A stretch of DNA of 60,565 bases, from assembly GCA_947625285.1 (NCBI GenBank), contig CANQNS010000013.1, positions 1 to 60,565 of the forward strand. The letters run 5' to 3'. The translations under genes and the position numbers were made by a program. Within the stretch, counting starts at the first letter, position 1, and each line of letters opens with the position of its first letter. The stretch comes from an uncultured Oscillospiraceae bacterium. GTDB taxonomy: Bacteria > Bacillota > Clostridia > Oscillospirales > Oscillospiraceae. Shown here piece after piece: positions 57,307 through 60,565 of the stretch. The notes below the pieces were generated by a model, which was given only the letters and a program-made list of their open reading frames with translations, was not told where the DNA came from and did no database searches.

Positions 57307-57720
57307 ATGCCTACTTTTAACCAGCTGGTCCGCAAGGGCCGCCAGAAGGTGACCTACAAGTCCACGTCTCCCGCCATGCAGAAGGGCCTGAACACCCTGA
57401 AGAACCGTGAGACCGACCTGAGCTCGCCCCAGAAGCGCGGTGTGTGCACGGCGGTGCGTACTTCTACGCCCAAAAAGCCCAACTCCGCTCTGCGGAAGAT
57501 CGCCCGTGTGCGGCTGACCAACGGCTACGAGGTGACGGCCTATATCCCCGGCATCGGCCACAACCTGCAGGAGCACTCCGTGGTGATGATCCGCGGCGGC
57601 CGTGTGAAGGACCTTCCCGGCGTGCGTTACCACATCATCCGCGGTTCTCTTGACACCCAGGGTGTGGACGGCCGCCGTCAGGCCCGCTCCAAGTACGGCG
57701 CGAAGCGTCCCAAGAAGTAA
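57307..57720 (+). CDS. rpsL: 30S ribosomal protein S12
   Basis: 137 residues. The decoding-site loops [11 protein letters not shown] and [12 protein letters not shown] are unchanged, including the two Lys whose mutation gives streptomycin resistance. AAAGGAGGAAAA precedes the ATG. First gene of the str operon. Confidence 0.97.
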   Translation: MPTFNQLVRKGRQKVTYKSTSPAMQKGLNTLKNRETDLSSPQKRGVCTAVRTSTPKKPNSALRKIARVRLTNGYEVTAYIPGIGHNLQEHSVVMIRGGRVKDLPGVRYHIIRGSLDTQGVDGRRQARSKYGAKRPKK

Positions 57721-57728
57721 AGCGAGAC

Positions 57729-57806
57729 CCCAACAGCGTCCCTGTTGGTTCCTATATAAATGTAGGGAGCGTCAGGGCGCGAACGGAAGTCGAAAGACAC
57801 TTTCGA
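57729..57806 (+). promoter_or_regulatory. Two hairpins in the rpsL-rpsG intercistronic region
   Basis: CCAACAG/CTGTTGG (57730-57736 with 57742-57748) and TCGAAAG/CTTTCGA (57790-57796 with 57800-57806) lie in a 124-nt gap, long for this operon. In E. coli S7 binds this gap to control its own translation; the hairpins may do the same here. Confidence 0.5.
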
Positions 57807-57844
57807 GTACCGGTGAATTCATTTTTATGAAGGAGGGAAGTTAA

Positions 57845-58315
57845 GTGCCCAGAAGAGGTAACGTTCCCAAAAGAGAGATCTTGCCGGACCCCGTGTACCA
57901 CTCCGTCCTGGTGACGAAGCTGGTAAACCAGATCATGCTGGACGGCAAGAAGGGCGTGGCACAGAAGGTCGTGTACTCCGCCTTTGACATCATCAAGGAA
58001 AAGAGCGGCAAGGACCCCATGGAGGCCTACACCGAGGCCCTGAACAACATCATGCCCAGCCTGGAAGTGAAGGCCCGCCGCGTGGGCGGCGCCACCTACC
58101 AGGTGCCTATCGAGGTGCGTCCCGTCCGGCGTCAGACCCTGGGTCTGCGCTGGCTGGTGGGCTATGCGCGCAAGCGCGGCGAGAAGACCATGAAAGAGCG
58201 TCTCGCCGGCGAGATCATGGACGCCTGCAACAACACCGGCGCAGCCGTGAAAAAGCGCGAGGATACCCACAAGATGGCCGAGTCCAACAAGGCCTTCGCG
58301 CACTTCCGCTACTAA
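57845..58315 (+). CDS. rpsG: 30S ribosomal protein S7
   Basis: 156 residues with the normal start [19 protein letters not shown] and [16 protein letters not shown], the 16S rRNA binding loop. GTG start with AAGGAGGGAAG 4-10 nt upstream. It lies 21 bp before fusA. Confidence 0.97.
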   Translation: MPRRGNVPKREILPDPVYHSVLVTKLVNQIMLDGKKGVAQKVVYSAFDIIKEKSGKDPMEAYTEALNNIMPSLEVKARRVGGATYQVPIEVRPVRRQTLGLRWLVGYARKRGEKTMKERLAGEIMDACNNTGAAVKKREDTHKMAESNKAFAHFRY

Positions 58316-58336
58316 TCCCCTTAAGGAAGGAAAACC

Positions 58337-60418
<2,082 letters not shown>

Positions 60419-60423
60419 AACTG

Positions 60424-60452
60424 TTGCAAAATATCCCCGCATAAGGTATAAT
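60424..60452 (+). promoter_or_regulatory. Separate promoter of tuf
   Basis: TTGCAA (60424-60429), 17-bp spacer, TATAAT (60447-60452) directly behind fusA. It lets EF-Tu be made in excess of EF-G. Confidence 0.75.
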
Positions 60453-60505
60453 CCCTACAGTATGCAGAATTTTTAATTTTTTCTACTTTTTAGGAGGACA
60501 ATGCA

Positions 60506-60565
60506 ATGGCAAAGCAAATGTTCAACCGCACCAAGCCCCATGTGAACATCGGCACCATCGGCCAC
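60506..60565 (+). CDS. tuf: Elongation factor Tu (5' part, cut by window edge)
   Basis: The first 20 residues, MAKQMFNRTKPHVNIGTIGH, match the EF-Tu start up to the beginning of the G1 loop. AGGAGG lies at 60492-60497. The rest of the gene is outside the window. Confidence 0.95.
   Translation, partial: MAKQMFNRTKPHVNIGTIGH

Noticed and set aside
57486-57640. Streptomycin-resistance change in rpsL
   Set aside because: Both decoding-site Lys residues are unchanged.

Overview
The window is a high-GC stretch of chromosome from a Gram-positive anaerobe, most likely a clostridial member of the Bacillota (Oscillospirales-like). The evidence is the FtsK/SpoIIIE, Mini-RNase III and RqcH set, an undecaprenyl-PP phosphatase, a sortase-type SPNTG surface protein, abundant ferredoxin and radical enzymes, consensus sigma-A promoters and strong AGGAGG ribosome sites. 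The taxonomic call is inference from gene families. No transposase, integrase, CRISPR array or rRNA was seen. One tRNA gene, tRNA-Leu(GAG), is present.

Layout. 1-4.0 kb: the tail of an unrecognised gene, then a polyphosphate operon in which a two-domain PPK2 (polyP:AMP phosphotransferase) overlaps PPK1 by 79 bp. 4.0-17.8 kb: an arabinan and arabinoside utilisation island. One operon on the minus strand encodes intracellular GH43 and GH51 arabinofuranosidases. One on the plus strand encodes a sugar-binding protein, two permeases, a secreted BsAbn2-like endo-arabinanase and a second GH51. A YesL-like membrane protein and a GH127 beta-L-arabinofuranosidase follow. Together these could cut arabinan outside the cell, import the oligosaccharides and finish hydrolysis inside; the transporter ATPase is not in the window. 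18.0-22.3 kb: a 1423-residue activase of the 2-hydroxyacyl-CoA dehydratase activator superfamily, without a dehydratase partner nearby.

22.3-24.8 kb holds the most interesting locus: an HxlR regulator divergent from a 61-residue peptide made of three 17-residue ACGT-ACGA repeats, then a radical SAM/SPASM enzyme and a nitroreductase-fold flavoprotein 4 bp further on. This looks like a ribosomally made, modified peptide (RiPP) cluster of the type I recall being named the ACGX system; no product is known to me. 24.8-28.5 kb: small regulatory modules (XRE plus small protein with an operator inside the promoter; a PNPOx-ferredoxin fusion; a SirTM-type sirtuin with Gln for the catalytic His; a GNAT enzyme; a MarR regulator with a His/Pro-rich N-terminus). 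28.6-33.0 kb: a three-subunit NuoE/NuoF/NfnB-like complex matching the Sporomusa-type Nfn (Stn) electron-bifurcating transhydrogenase.

33.0-48.6 kb: a flavodoxin-ferredoxin protein preceded by a coupled 21-codon ORF, a 2H phosphoesterase, a TtcA-like protein, UppP, FtsK, Mini-RNase III and RqcH, a second XRE/small-protein pair sharing four CGATATATCG operators, an SLH-domain protein, tRNA-Leu, a PH-domain membrane protein, a wall-anchored protein with 13 GIGG repeats and a GT-C glycosyltransferase. 48.6-60.6 kb: the core rpoB-rpoC, GDPD, rpsL-rpsG-fusA-tuf block, with tuf cut by the window edge. Wherever starts were ambiguous they were chosen by ribosome-site spacing and the start of family homology; promoters and terminators were read by eye.
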